This document shows positions 9,477 through 18,614 of a DNA stretch of 64,000 bases, in pieces. Positions within the stretch are counted from its first letter, which is position 1, and each line of letters opens with the position of its first letter. Under the pieces are notes generated by a model. It saw nothing but the letters and a program-made list of their open reading frames with translations, ran no database searches and was not told the DNA's origin. Source of the DNA: a gamma proteobacterium symbiont of Ctena orbiculata (GTDB taxonomy: Bacteria > Pseudomonadota > Gammaproteobacteria > Chromatiales > Chromatiaceae); contig QBVD01000058.1 in NCBI GenBank assembly GCA_003058525.1, positions 34,725-98,724 of the forward strand, in the 5' to 3' direction. The position numbers were made by a program, and so were the translations under genes.

Positions 9477-11384
9477 TCAGCCTGCAGTCAGCTTTAGCAT
9501 TAAACTATTAAGTCGCCTCACGAATGCGGCGGGATCATCCAACTGTCCGCCTTCGGCAAGTTGAGCCTGATCGAACAACACCTTTGTCAAATCACCAAAT
9601 TTATCACCATCCTGTTCGCCCTCCAGGCGCTCGACCAGTGGATGTTCCGCATTGATCTCCATGATCGGTTTGGTTTGAGGCGCGTCCTGTCCAACCGATT
9701 TGAGAACCCTGGCGAGATTGGCGCTCATATCATGCTCCTCCACCACAAGACAGGCCGGGGAGTCGGTCAGGCGCTGGCTTATACGGATCTCCTTAACCGC
9801 CTCGCCCAACACATCCTGCATACGCTGCAACAGTTCCTTATGCTCCTCTGACTGTTTCTCGCTGCTCTCCTTCTCTTCCTTGTCTTCCAGCTCTCCAAGA
9901 TCGAGGGCGCCCTTGGCCACCGACTGCAGCTGCTTACCCTCAAATTCGGTAAGACTTGTCACCAGCCATTCGTCGACCCGGTCAGACAGCAATAACACCT
10001 CGACGCCTTTCTTTTTCAGCACTTCGAGATGTGGACTGAAACGCGCGGCCGCGGGTGAATCGGCGGTGATATAGTAGATTTTATCCTGGCCCTCCTGTAT
10101 GCGGGAAACATAGTCCGCCAGGGATACGTTCTGTTCGTCCGTCTCATTGTGGGTTGTGGCAAAACGCAACAAACCGGCAATTCGATCACGATTGGCATAG
10201 TCTTCCGCCGGCCCTTCCTTCATCACCTTACCGAACTCATCCCAGAAGGTCTGATACTTTTCCTTGTCCGATTCCGCCAGTTTCTCCAACGCAGACATAA
10301 TACGTTTTACATTAGCCTGCCTGATGGTGTCTATCTTGCGGTTATGTTGCAGGATTTCACGCGATACGTTCAGCGGCAGATCATCCGAATCCACCACGCC
10401 TTTGACAAAGCGCAGATAGCGGGGCATGAGCTTATCCGCCTCGTCCATGATGAAAACACGCCGCACAAACAGTTTCACGCCATGTTTTTGATCCCTGTCC
10501 CAGAGATCGAACGGCGCCCGCTGAGGTATGTAGAGCAGGGCTGTATATTCATTGTTTCCCTCGACCTTGTTGTGGACGTGGGTGAGTGGATTCTCGAAGT
10601 CGTGAGAGACGTGTTTGTAAAACTCATGATACTCCTCTTCCGAGATATCGCTCCGATTGCGCATCCACAACGCAGTCCCTTTATTGACCCGTTCAAATTC
10701 CGCTTTCTCGGGTTTCTCCTCGTCCTCGCCGTAATGTTCCTTCTCCATCTCCACCGGAATGGTGATGTGGTCGGAGAACTTGGAGATGATGGATCGTAGC
10801 CGATAGCTCTCCAGAAACTCCTTCTCATCCTCACGCAGATGGAGGACGACATCGGTGCCGCGGGTTGCCTTATCCATGTTTTCGATGGTAAACGAACCCT
10901 CCCCGTCCGATTCCCAGCGAACGCCATGCTCCTGGCCCAGGCCGGCCCGACGCGTCAGCAGCGTCACCTTATCGGCAACGATGAAGGCGGAATAGAAACC
11001 GACACCGAACTGGCCGATCAATTCGCTGTCCTTGGTCTGGTCTCCGGACATGGCTTCAAAAAATTTGCGTGTGCCTGAACTGGCAATGGTGCCGATAGTC
11101 TCAGCCACCTCCTGTCGGCTCATACCGATGCCATTATCGGAGATGGTGACGGTTCCCGCCTCTTTGTCGAGGGTTACCCGCACCCTGAGTTCGGGATCGT
11201 CCTCGAACAGGGCCTCGTCCGTCAGGGCTTCAAACCTCAGTTTTTCCGCCGCATCGGAGGCATTGGAGACTAATTCGCGTAGAAAAATCTCTTTATTACT
11301 GTATAGCGAACGAATTACCAGGTTGAGTACCTGACTAACTTCTGCTTGAAAATCAAGGGTTTCCTTATGAGCTTCGACAGTCAT
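9477..11384 (-). CDS. htpG: Molecular chaperone HtpG (Hsp90)
   Basis: Cytosolic Hsp90, 635 residues (624 in E. coli). The N-terminal GHKL ATPase domain shows [20 protein letters not shown] and [11 protein letters not shown]. The middle domain contains [11 protein letters not shown], and the C-terminal dimerisation region contains an Asp/Glu-rich linker followed by [14 protein letters not shown]. All key ATP-site residues are present. It lies upstream of adk on the same strand, with a 190-bp gap containing a GAAGGGG/CCCCTTC hairpin but no T-run. Confidence 0.98.
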   Translation of the reverse strand: MTVEAHKETLDFQAEVSQVLNLVIRSLYSNKEIFLRELVSNASDAAEKLRFEALTDEALFEDDPELRVRVTLDKEAGTVTISDNGIGMSRQEVAETIGTIASSGTRKFFEAMSGDQTKDSELIGQFGVGFYSAFIVADKVTLLTRRAGLGQEHGVRWESDGEGSFTIENMDKATRGTDVVLHLREDEKEFLESYRLRSIISKFSDHITIPVEMEKEHYGEDEEKPEKAEFERVNKGTALWMRNRSDISEEEYHEFYKHVSHDFENPLTHVHNKVEGNNEYTALLYIPQRAPFDLWDRDQKHGVKLFVRRVFIMDEADKLMPRYLRFVKGVVDSDDLPLNVSREILQHNRKIDTIRQANVKRIMSALEKLAESDKEKYQTFWDEFGKVMKEGPAEDYANRDRIAGLLRFATTHNETDEQNVSLADYVSRIQEGQDKIYYITADSPAAARFSPHLEVLKKKGVEVLLLSDRVDEWLVTSLTEFEGKQLQSVAKGALDLGELEDKEEKESSEKQSEEHKELLQRMQDVLGEAVKEIRISQRLTDSPACLVVEEHDMSANLARVLKSVGQDAPQTKPIMEINAEHPLVERLEGEQDGDKFGDLTKVLFDQAQLAEGGQLDDPAAFVRRLNSLMLKLTAG

Positions 11385-11496
11385 CTTTAGGTTAGAACTC
11401 CAATTGGTTTAGATTGACGATTGTTTCGGTGGTTAGGATTTTTTTGTCGTCGCTTAATATGGGGATTCCAACACTAATTTCAAGAACCCAATTCAA

Positions 11497-12978
11497 TTAA
11501 AACGCTGAGGTGACACTGAGACTCGCGTGATTCTCTTCGTAACTATCAACATCCGTATCAGCGTCTCGCTCGAGATGGGTTATGTTGAAACCGACCCTGC
11601 TGTCAGTGCCGAACTGGTAACTTACACCCAGCGTGGCTGTCAATTGATCGTAGACTAAAACCTCTTCCTCGTGATCTATGCCGGAGATTTGAATGTACCC
11701 GCTTGTCAATCGGGCAAGCCTTCTTGTCAGCAACACGCTTAACTCGATATCTTCCGTATCTCTACCGGAGCGGTCATAGAGACGTTCCAGATAACGCCCT
11801 CTCAGGCTAACCGAAGTCCTGGTTGTCTGATAAGTGAACTCTGTGGAAAATCGCTTGCTCTCATAAAAATCCTCTGTAATGGAGGGATTGTATGCAGCGC
11901 GCACAGTGACCGGGGATGACTCCAGAACGGGATCCCTAACCAGATTGCCAAATGCATCCTGGCGCTCGAACAGCGGCTGTGTAGTCAGTTCATCGCGGGC
12001 ACTGATAAAATCCTGTTCATAGCTGGCGGTCCATATAGTCCTGCCCGTTTGATGAATGAAATCGAAATAATAGTCATCGCCAAATGACCGCTCACCGACA
12101 CCGAGCGCAAAACGCGTCCTGGGGTTGGGTGTGTAAATAGCTCCGATACTCCATGTAGAGTCGTCTCTATCATCAGTAACCGCTAAATCATACTCCTCAT
12201 AACCGGCCGAAAAGGCAGCTGACCACTGATTGGTGATTTTTTGTATCAGTTCCGCACGAAATATCTTCGTCTCATTGTCATCGTCCAGATTTTCATAGTC
12301 CACATCGCTTTGTTGATATAAGACTTCCCAAATCTGGTTTGTGAACATACTGCCGTTACCGAATGCAATCTCACCTCGCCTGCCGGTACTATCGTTGTCG
12401 AGATCTTCAGAATAGTCGATTCTGTCCCCGGTAAATCGAACCTCAACGACGCTGAAATCACCCAGCCTGGCAGTGAAATAGGGGCTCAGTCCGACTGAAT
12501 AGAAATCCGTGTCATCCCCGGTACCGGTCAAGCCGCCGATACCTGATCTGCCGGTACTGGTAATGTTTGTCCTGTCCGCCCTCAGCCAGCCATCGAGGTA
12601 GAGATGGTTTTCGGCAATCTCCACATTACCCTCGGTGCGCATAAAATGGACAACTTCATTGTCTTCCGTCTCGTCCCAATAGTGACGATATTCCGGTGCA
12701 TAGTTGAAATCCAAATTTGCCCTGGCCCCCTCCTTGTAGATCGACAGGGTGGGCCTGACCACCGTAATGTTGTCGCTCACCTCGTCTTCATGGGTCAGAT
12801 TCGCATTATCGGTGTAAATCTGCTGAATTCCGATACTTGGAGATATCACCCAGTCAGCGGCATAGAGAGTGCCTGAATTTGCGGCCAATCCCATGCCACA
12901 AGCGAGACAGGCATAGACAAGGGGTTTACCCCCGAAGATCTGTTCCATATTTAAATGATTCAGCTTATTGATGATCAT
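11497..12978 (-). CDS. Outer-membrane beta-barrel protein, TIGR03016-like
   Basis: 493 residues. An N-terminal hydrophobic segment (PLVYACLACGMGLAANS, cleavage after LYAA) is followed by alternating aromatic strands to the C-terminus, which ends in aromatic F (LSVTSAF), as in barrel proteins. WVISPSIGIQQIYTDNANLT and the strands after it resemble the TIGR03016 family, found with exosortase/PEP-CTERM or surface polysaccharide systems in other bacteria. No such system is visible here. The upstream start is preceded by AAGGACGTGAGAA; Met11 is an alternative. Function unknown. Confidence 0.75.
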   Translation of the reverse strand: MIINKLNHLNMEQIFGGKPLVYACLACGMGLAANSGTLYAADWVISPSIGIQQIYTDNANLTHEDEVSDNITVVRPTLSIYKEGARANLDFNYAPEYRHYWDETEDNEVVHFMRTEGNVEIAENHLYLDGWLRADRTNITSTGRSGIGGLTGTGDDTDFYSVGLSPYFTARLGDFSVVEVRFTGDRIDYSEDLDNDSTGRRGEIAFGNGSMFTNQIWEVLYQQSDVDYENLDDDNETKIFRAELIQKITNQWSAAFSAGYEEYDLAVTDDRDDSTWSIGAIYTPNPRTRFALGVGERSFGDDYYFDFIHQTGRTIWTASYEQDFISARDELTTQPLFERQDAFGNLVRDPVLESSPVTVRAAYNPSITEDFYESKRFSTEFTYQTTRTSVSLRGRYLERLYDRSGRDTEDIELSVLLTRRLARLTSGYIQISGIDHEEEVLVYDQLTATLGVSYQFGTDSRVGFNITHLERDADTDVDSYEENHASLSVTSAF

Positions 12979-14981
<2,003 letters not shown>

Positions 14982-15090
14982 TAATGACTGGACAATCCAT
15001 CAGCGAATCGCCTATAAACAGATGTAGTGGAACTGTCATAAACAGATACTAAAATTCGTTTTCAAACTTATAAATATCAGGAGCAACAAA

Positions 15091-15381
15091 GTGGCCAGCA
15101 AACAGGAAAGTAATGCGAAAAAGAGCACTACAACAAAAAAAACCAAGGCCAAGGTGAGTAAGAAAAAAGTCACAAAGAAAAAGGCAATCACTAAGAAACG
15201 GGTTGCAAAAAAAACCATGTCAAAACGTAGCGCCAGAGCCTCTATCAGTCCGAGGGAGCGCTACGAGATGATAGCGACCATGGCTTACTATCGCGCCGAA
15301 CAACGCAACTTCGAATCGGGACACGATGTTGAGGATTGGCTCGAGTGCGAGAGTATTATCGACAGCATGCTCGGAAAATAG
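15091..15381 (+). CDS. Lysine-rich, histone H1-like N-terminus with DUF2934 domain
   Basis: 96 residues starting at GTG after an AGGAGCAACAAA ribosome site. Residues 1-48 are almost all Lys, Ala, Thr and Ser (KKVTKKKAITKKRVAKK), like bacterial H1-type basic tails that bind DNA or RNA. Residues 50-96 match DUF2934 (RYEMIATMAYYRAEQR, then DVEDWLECESIID), a small domain of unknown function. It is the last host gene before the element. Confidence 0.8.
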   Translation: MASKQESNAKKSTTTKKTKAKVSKKKVTKKKAITKKRVAKKTMSKRSARASISPRERYEMIATMAYYRAEQRNFESGHDVEDWLECESIIDSMLGK

Positions 15382-15714
15382 ATGTGACTTGGTCTACCAC
15401 TACTTCCTGATCGGGATTTAATGCCTCCTACCAAACCATTGAGGAGGAACAGTCACACTCCATAATGATCCCTATACCCCACCCATTGGCCCAGTTGCGG
15501 TCATAGGTCCGTATAAAACTGGGCAGTGGGCAGGAATTTCCAACCGAACACTGGAGCATAGAACGCTCGAGTGTCAATAACTTGTAAATTGCGAGTGGGG
15601 CAAGCCCAAGAAGAATTGCCTGCTGTGAAAGTGTCCGGGAGGCGGTAATCAGCCACCGCCGAATACTGTGAATCGGGCTGGAGAGGAAACCGTGACGCCC
15701 GGCATACATCGGAT
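15382..15714. other. Host flank left of the element, no supported gene
   Basis: 333 bp between the DUF2934 gene and the left attachment site. In the unoccupied chromosome this would lie directly downstream of tRNA-Glu. Minus-strand frames here run across the attachment junction and so combine host and element DNA; they are not credible genes. No tRNA, terminator or repeat was recognised. Confidence 0.5.
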
Positions 15715-15732
15715 ATGGCGTCCCCAAGGGGA
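15715..15732 (+). repeat. Left attachment core (attL)
   Basis: ATGGCGTCCCCAAGGGGA, identical over 18 bp to 56073-56090. On the minus strand it is the displaced 3' end of tRNA-Glu including GCCA, as expected when an element inserts into the end of a tRNA gene and carries a replacement end. Flanking bases on both sides differ from those of the right copy. Confidence 0.85.
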
Positions 15733-15919
15733 AGCGATGGATGGACACTCTCGGTTGAGTCTGACACATGCCGAATGGCCACCTGATTAAAAGTCTCAGG
15801 GAGAAGCTTTTAAAATCAGACGGTTAAACGATAATGTTGACGGCCGCCCACCCTAACGGAGCACTAAAAATCAAATACTTACAAGTACGTTGACGGCCAA
15901 AAAAAGTTCATTTTAACCC

Positions 15920-15947
15920 TTGACAAACTAACCCATTGGGTTATACT
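15920..15947 (+). promoter_or_regulatory. Strong promoter with palindromic operator in the spacer
   Basis: TTGACA (15920-15925) and TATACT (15942-15947) are 16 bp apart. A perfect 15-bp palindrome, TAACCCATTGGGTTA (15929-15943), fills the spacer and runs into the -10, so a bound dimeric regulator would block RNA polymerase. The predicted start is near 15954, just ahead of a structured leader. GTTGACGGCC occurs twice upstream (15836 and 15889). The operator differs from the GTAAG-N4-CTTAC sites of the main repressor, so another regulator is expected, perhaps the helix-turn-helix protein at 16385. Confidence 0.75.
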
Positions 15948-15953
15948 TAATAT

Positions 15954-16138
15954 CAACAGGAAGTGATTTAGCCAAGTAAAAGGATTTAGCGGGGAGATGG
16001 CAACCCTCTCTCCCCCCAGGTGGTAGCTGGGGGTTGATGGAGAGACCAAAGGGCGAGAGCCTACTAGACGTCCAAAACCTAGTATAGCGTGACCCCCGCC
16101 ACGGCGCTAGCCCGGAGCGCAAAAACCGGGCACTTTTT
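15954..16138 (+). ncRNA. Structured leader or small RNA with terminator-like 3' end
   Basis: About 185 nt between the promoter and the first ORF, with several strong hairpins: GGGGAGA with TCTCTCCCC; CCCCCAG-gtggtag-CTGGGGG; GGC-gaga-GCC; CTACTAG with CTAGTATAG; and a final GCCCGG/CCGGGC stem (16110-16131) followed by ACTTTTT. CTCTC just before the second hairpin can also pair with GAGAG just after it, which competes with the first stem, so two folds are possible. It could be a small RNA or an attenuator for 16164. I recognise no known RNA family. Confidence 0.5.
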
Positions 16139-16163
16139 CAACGAGAGACAGAAATAGGATTCG

Positions 16164-16379
16164 ATGACAATGACTATCAATACTACGCTAAAAGATTTTA
16201 ATGAATCAGAATTTCGCGCATGGTTTGACGCCACAGCTAGAACAGGGATTGACTACGACACTACTTTGAGAGCCGCTCTTGATTCTATGGAACGAGACCA
16301 CGAGATCGGTGCAGATCCTAGCTATGAACTTAGCAAAGCCTACACAAAGAGCGGTCAACCTGAAACCTATTGGTTGTAA
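16164..16379 (+). CDS. Small acidic hypothetical protein
   Basis: 71 residues, unrecognised. It starts at ATG after AGGA at good spacing, directly downstream of the structured leader. The text is protein-like (FNESEFRAWFDATARTGIDY) and acidic. It ends 5 bp before the start of a helix-turn-helix gene, so the two form a small operon under the TTGACA/TATACT promoter. A role with that regulator is likely, but nothing shows what. Confidence 0.6.
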   Translation: MTMTINTTLKDFNESEFRAWFDATARTGIDYDTTLRAALDSMERDHEIGADPSYELSKAYTKSGQPETYWL

Positions 16380-16384
16380 CCGGA

Positions 16385-16597
16385 ATGACACCGAAACAGA
16401 TTAAAGAGATCCGGCTCAAGGCCCGCCTGTCGCAAGCTGGCCTCGCCGAAGTTTTTGACACTCACCCCATGACTATCAGCAAATGGGAACGGGGGGAGAG
16501 GACGCCTGACGGCGCGGCAGTCGCCGCGCTTAAGGCGATAAGGTGGGCGGTGAAAGAAGGGAAGGCTGAGGAACTTTTAGACGCGTTCCGGCGCTAA
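16385..16597 (+). CDS. Small XRE-like helix-turn-helix protein
   Basis: 70 residues. The helix-turn-helix is clear: LSQAGLAEVFDTHPMTISKWERGERTPDG, with the typical K-W-E-R-G-x-R-x-P end. A short helical tail follows (ALKAIRWAVKEG). An upstream TTG at 16370 is in frame, but ATG at 16385 gives the full domain. It probably binds a palindrome; the TAACCCA-T-TGGGTTA site in its own promoter is a natural candidate. Confidence 0.75.
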   Translation: MTPKQIKEIRLKARLSQAGLAEVFDTHPMTISKWERGERTPDGAAVAALKAIRWAVKEGKAEELLDAFRR

Positions 16598-16666
16598 TAT
16601 CTCAGCCGCCCGCGTGCCGGATTGGTACCCCTACGGCCGTTAAATTCTAACGATTGGAGCCAAAAA

Positions 16667-16846
16667 ATGGACATCACACTAAAAACCGAACCAGTAGAAA
16701 AAATCAGACAGGCTGAAGTACAGATCCCGTACCAAAAACTACTCGTCGAATTTACCACCGTCGCCGAACTGAGGGGCGCGATCAAAACAGAGATCGACCG
16801 CATGTTTGAAAAGGACGAACTAGGCTTAATCGTTGACGAAATTTAA
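16667..16846 (+). CDS. Small hypothetical protein
   Basis: 59 residues, rich in Glu and Lys, unrecognised (PVEKIRQAEVQIPYQ, IKTEIDRMFEKDEL). ATG at 16667 is chosen because GGAG precedes it at normal spacing. Its last 4 bases overlap the convergent tail-end gene. It is the third gene of the plus-strand group at the left end. Confidence 0.55.
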   Translation: MDITLKTEPVEKIRQAEVQIPYQKLLVEFTTVAELRGAIKTEIDRMFEKDELGLIVDEI

Positions 16847-17247
16847 GAGGTTAAGATCTCAGCCGCCCGACCGGTCGCGATAAGCCCGGCCGATTCCATG
16901 TAAGTCACGCCGCCAATCAGATCCTGATTATCAGAGTCGATCACCTTGGCGACCTGTAACGTAAACATAAACGCCCCGACGACCGGATCTGTTGCCTGCG
17001 CGGCAACGATTGCCGCCTTCTCGGTGATCGTGAAGCGGCGTAGCAACTCCGTCGGTGTGATTTGATACGTGGTAGGGGCCGGCCCAGGTTCGGGCGGCGT
17101 AGGCGCGGAGAATGTCACTCCGTCATACGTCCAACCCGGCCCGATAGTTGGCTGATCAGAGACGTCTATCGCGCCCGGATGGTCGAGCGATGGGGATTTA
17201 AAAACATTCTTAACGACACCGTTCTCGATTAAAGCAAGTCGATACAT
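16843..17247 (-). CDS. Phage tail-end hypothetical protein
   Basis: 134 residues and last in the long minus-strand late operon. It opens with a short domain common at the ends of tail-fibre loci (MYRLALIENGVVKNVF, YDGVTFSAP), followed by a Pro-rich linker (PTPPEPGPAP) and a helical part (LLRRFTITEKAAIVAAQ). Position after the tip protein and fibre genes suggests a tail-fibre accessory or virion protein. Confidence 0.65.
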   Translation of the reverse strand: MYRLALIENGVVKNVFKSPSLDHPGAIDVSDQPTIGPGWTYDGVTFSAPTPPEPGPAPTTYQITPTELLRRFTITEKAAIVAAQATDPVVGAFMFTLQVAKVIDSDNQDLIGGVTYMESAGLIATGRAAEILTS

Positions 17248-17260
17248 TTTTCAATCCCCG

Positions 17261-18199
17261 CTACTCAAACCAGGTAATAACACAAAGGCCGTCTGCACCG
17301 TCGCCACCGTTGTAGGCTGTTGCCGTGCTGGAAAAAGCACCGCCACCACCGCCACCAGTATTCGCGACCGCATCCCCGCCGGCGCCTGACGTTCCGCGCG
17401 CACCATCACCGCCACCGTCAACACCCGCAGGGATAAAAGGTCCGTATACGGAACTGTCCGGCTGGTATCTCGAACCGCCACCCCCACCGCCGCCATATCC
17501 TCCTAAGCCATACCCAGGCTGTAGCGGACCAAACAAGTCTGCTTTGTCTGACGCCATCGCCCCTTTATTCCCGTAAGCCGATGCGCCGGGATAACCGCCC
17601 GATGAGGTACTCGCCATAGCGACGGGAGAGCGACTGGCCCCGGCACCACACCCCCCGAAATCCGCCTGTAGGGTACCGCCGCCACCCGCGCCACCGGTAT
17701 TACCGTTCGCGTCAGCGGAGTTAAGCAACGATATCGTTGCGGAACCAGGCGCACCGCCCCCGCCCCCATATGCAGTTAGAGAGGCTCCACCCGACAGGGT
17801 ACTATCACCCCCTGCAGAACCTGCATTTCCACCAACGCCACCGGAACCCCCCGCGCCGATCGTAACAGTCAGGTTACTGGTGATTGCGAGATCGCGCTCG
17901 ATGACTTGACCGCCGCCTCCGCCTCCTCCGACTAAGACGCCGGTGTTTGCCTCTACACCGCCACCACCACCGCCCGCGCCGATCAGAAGCACGTGAACGG
18001 AATCCACCCCAGCAGGTCGAGGAAAGGTTCCCGACGTCGTGAATACTTGCGTCTTTCGAACCTTGCCGACGCTCGACACATCAGCGTCTAAATGCGCCAT
18101 GGTCGCCGCGTCAATGTTGTCGAGATTGTCCGCCCTAGCCACCGTTATGCGGTCAAGTAATTTTTTCAGTTTTCCGGGAACACCCGCCAAGAACATCAT
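17261..18199 (-). CDS. Glycine-rich tail fibre/tip protein
   Basis: 312 residues from the ATG at 18199, which follows GGTGTGGAG and lies 4 bp beyond the upstream stop. Residues about 1-75 contain a helical spacer. The rest is a phage glycine-rich domain: VHVLLIGAGGGGGG, many GAGGSGG and GGGGG loops, ending in GADGLCVITWFE. Such domains occur at the ends of tail fibres and form polyglycine-helix receptor-binding tips. Antisense frames over this gene are proline-rich shadows. Confidence 0.75.
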   Translation of the reverse strand: MMFLAGVPGKLKKLLDRITVARADNLDNIDAATMAHLDADVSSVGKVRKTQVFTTSGTFPRPAGVDSVHVLLIGAGGGGGGVEANTGVLVGGGGGGGQVIERDLAITSNLTVTIGAGGSGGVGGNAGSAGGDSTLSGGASLTAYGGGGGAPGSATISLLNSADANGNTGGAGGGGTLQADFGGCGAGASRSPVAMASTSSGGYPGASAYGNKGAMASDKADLFGPLQPGYGLGGYGGGGGGGSRYQPDSSVYGPFIPAGVDGGGDGARGTSGAGGDAVANTGGGGGGAFSSTATAYNGGDGADGLCVITWFE

Positions 18200-18203
18200 G
18201 ATT

Positions 18204-18614
18204 TTAACTCCACACCTCAGCCAACCATCCACCATTGGCATCAAAAATATTAGTGACCTTACCTAACGGATAATCCACACCGCCCAGCGGCTCATAGAGG
18301 CCGCCGGAGTCAGCGGAATAATAAGAAGTGATTTCCACTGCGTTACCCTCTTCACCGCCGGTAGTGCCCCATGTGTAAACCAGCTTGATGCGCTCAACGC
18401 CTCTGCTATATACAATCTGATCCATTTGATCCGGATCAGTAGGTGGCGTTGTTCCATCACTGTTCTGCGCTTCACTATTCCAACCAGGATATCCACCGTT
18501 TCTTATCAGCCCATCTCTGATGGCCAATAAATTCTTTCTGGTTGAATCAAACGCCTGTGTGCCGTTTTCCGTGGATGGATCAGGCAGCGCCGGATCAAAA
18601 GGTTCATAAGCCAT
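18204..18614 (-). CDS. Phage tail hypothetical protein
   Basis: 136 residues, between the J-like protein and the Gly-rich fibre. The N-terminus (FDPALPDPSTENGTQAFDST, RKNLLAIRDGLI) resembles the short N-terminal attachment domains of siphophage fibre proteins. The rest predicts strands ending in DANGGWLAEVWS. It starts at the stop of the J-like gene. Likely virion-associated. Confidence 0.65.
   Translation of the reverse strand: MAYEPFDPALPDPSTENGTQAFDSTRKNLLAIRDGLIRNGGYPGWNSEAQNSDGTTPPTDPDQMDQIVYSRGVERIKLVYTWGTTGGEEGNAVEITSYYSADSGGLYEPLGGVDYPLGKVTNIFDANGGWLAEVWS

Noticed and set aside
15428..15782. Two overlapping minus-strand frames of 93-113 codons
   Set aside because: Both run across the 18-bp attachment repeat, so they join host and element DNA; neither has a ribosome site or a recognisable domain.
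15836..15898. GTTGACGGCC direct repeat at 15836 and 15889
   Set aside because: Two copies only, 53 bp apart, near attL. Could be an accessory site, but not enough to call.
17325..17576. Proline-rich plus-strand ORF
   Set aside because: Antisense shadow of the glycine-rich fibre gene (GGN codons read back as NCC proline).
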